From contig NC_086352.1 in the NCBI RefSeq assembly GCF_036324505.1, positions 7,726,001-7,790,000 on the forward strand: DNA of 64,000 bases, in the 5' to 3' direction. Shown here piece by piece: positions 63,574 to 64,000 of the stretch. The stretch comes from Eleginops maclovinus (lineage: Eukaryota; Chordata; Actinopteri; Perciformes; Eleginopidae). A program made the translations under genes and the position numbers. Position 1 is the first letter of the stretch; each line of letters starts with the position of its first letter. The notes under the pieces were generated by a model. That model was given only the letters and a program-made list of their open reading frames with translations, was not told the DNA's origin and searched no databases.

Positions 63574-63957
63574 CTGACATGTCTCCATGCTTCAATGTTC
63601 AAAAAGCTCTTTATGTTTCTCATCCTGCCTGTGCTGCAGCACCTCTGTTCACTCTCCGTCTGTAACCAGAGCCCAGTCTGCTCTGGTTGGTTCACTGGCC
63701 GGCTCTGTTGTGATTGGTCAACAGCTTAGAGATGTCCCGCCTCCTTAGCCTATCATGTAGAATGTGTTGAAGTGGTAGCCAATAGTAGCACAAGTGTAAG
63801 ATAGTGATGTCACTATGTTAAGGATATAAACAAAGGAGACCAATGGAAGCGTTTCAGGTGGGGAGGGGGGGGAGTTTGTGGAGAGAAACAAATGGATTTT
63901 AGCCTTTGTAGACCATTTACATGCACTAAACCTATATAACACACTACAGGAATAAGA
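63574..63957 (+). repeat. Repeat A7
   Basis: Copy from TGACATGTCTCCATGCTTC to ACACACTACAGGAATAAG. Two of the CCAAT-type sites are intact; one reads CTGGTTGG. Confidence 0.85.
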
Positions 63958-64000
63958 ATTCTCTGTATTTATGCTGAACAGAATAAAGCATTTCAGGTGA

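Overview
The window is nuclear DNA from a bony fish, probably a percomorph teleost. That placement is inference. It rests on intron-sized non-coding DNA, long CA/GT arrays, several tRNA-derived SINE copies, an L2-type LINE, short non-autonomous DNA-transposon families, and one exon that looks like a vertebrate Golgi sulfotransferase. There is no bacterial, organellar or phage-like gene organisation, and almost every long open frame is the translation of a repeat.

Only one real protein-coding exon could be supported: the first coding exon of a carbohydrate sulfotransferase of the CHST8/CHST9 family, most like CHST8 (GalNAc-4-O-sulfotransferase 1). It lies on the + strand, with acceptor at 25969-25970, first ATG at 26005 and donor after 26164. 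It encodes a short basic cytosolic tail, a signal-anchor membrane helix and the start of the stem. The catalytic exon(s) with the PAPS-binding motifs were not found. The 37.8 kb to the right is therefore probably intron, and the DNA to the left is 5' intron or upstream sequence.

Layout. 1-6.3 kb: a CAA microsatellite, a cluster of LTR-like repeat E, and hAT-like element D1 carrying a 1.1 kb minisatellite. 6.3-18.3 kb: repeats B1 and B2 in opposite orientation, repeats A1 and A2, a TAA array. 18.3-25.2 kb: element D2 with a shorter minisatellite nested in repeat C2, a reverse-transcriptase scrap, repeat C1, a three-copy local repeat, a (AC)57 array and a SINE inside an AT-rich tract. 25.97-26.16 kb: the chst8 exon. 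27.9-31.2 kb: D3 (no minisatellite), SINE remnants, an LTR-like copy. 31-47.8 kb: mostly unique DNA, with repeats A3, A4, B3, D5, D6 and a 5'-truncated SINE. 48-51 kb: CA array and a broken L2 LINE. 51-64 kb: unique DNA, repeats A5-A7 (A6 split by a SINE), D4, a (GT)108 array and a short telomere-like run.

Several unique stretches resemble developmental conserved non-coding elements: they are less AT-rich, have little repeat content and carry TAATTA-type motifs. This is impression only and needs alignment to other fish. I found no convincing unknown multi-gene system. The most interesting material is repeat architecture: near-identical copies of one element with 32, 20 and 0 minisatellite units, a clean nested SINE insertion with a target-site duplication, a seven-copy CCAAT-box-rich family, and direct repeats flanking repeat B3.
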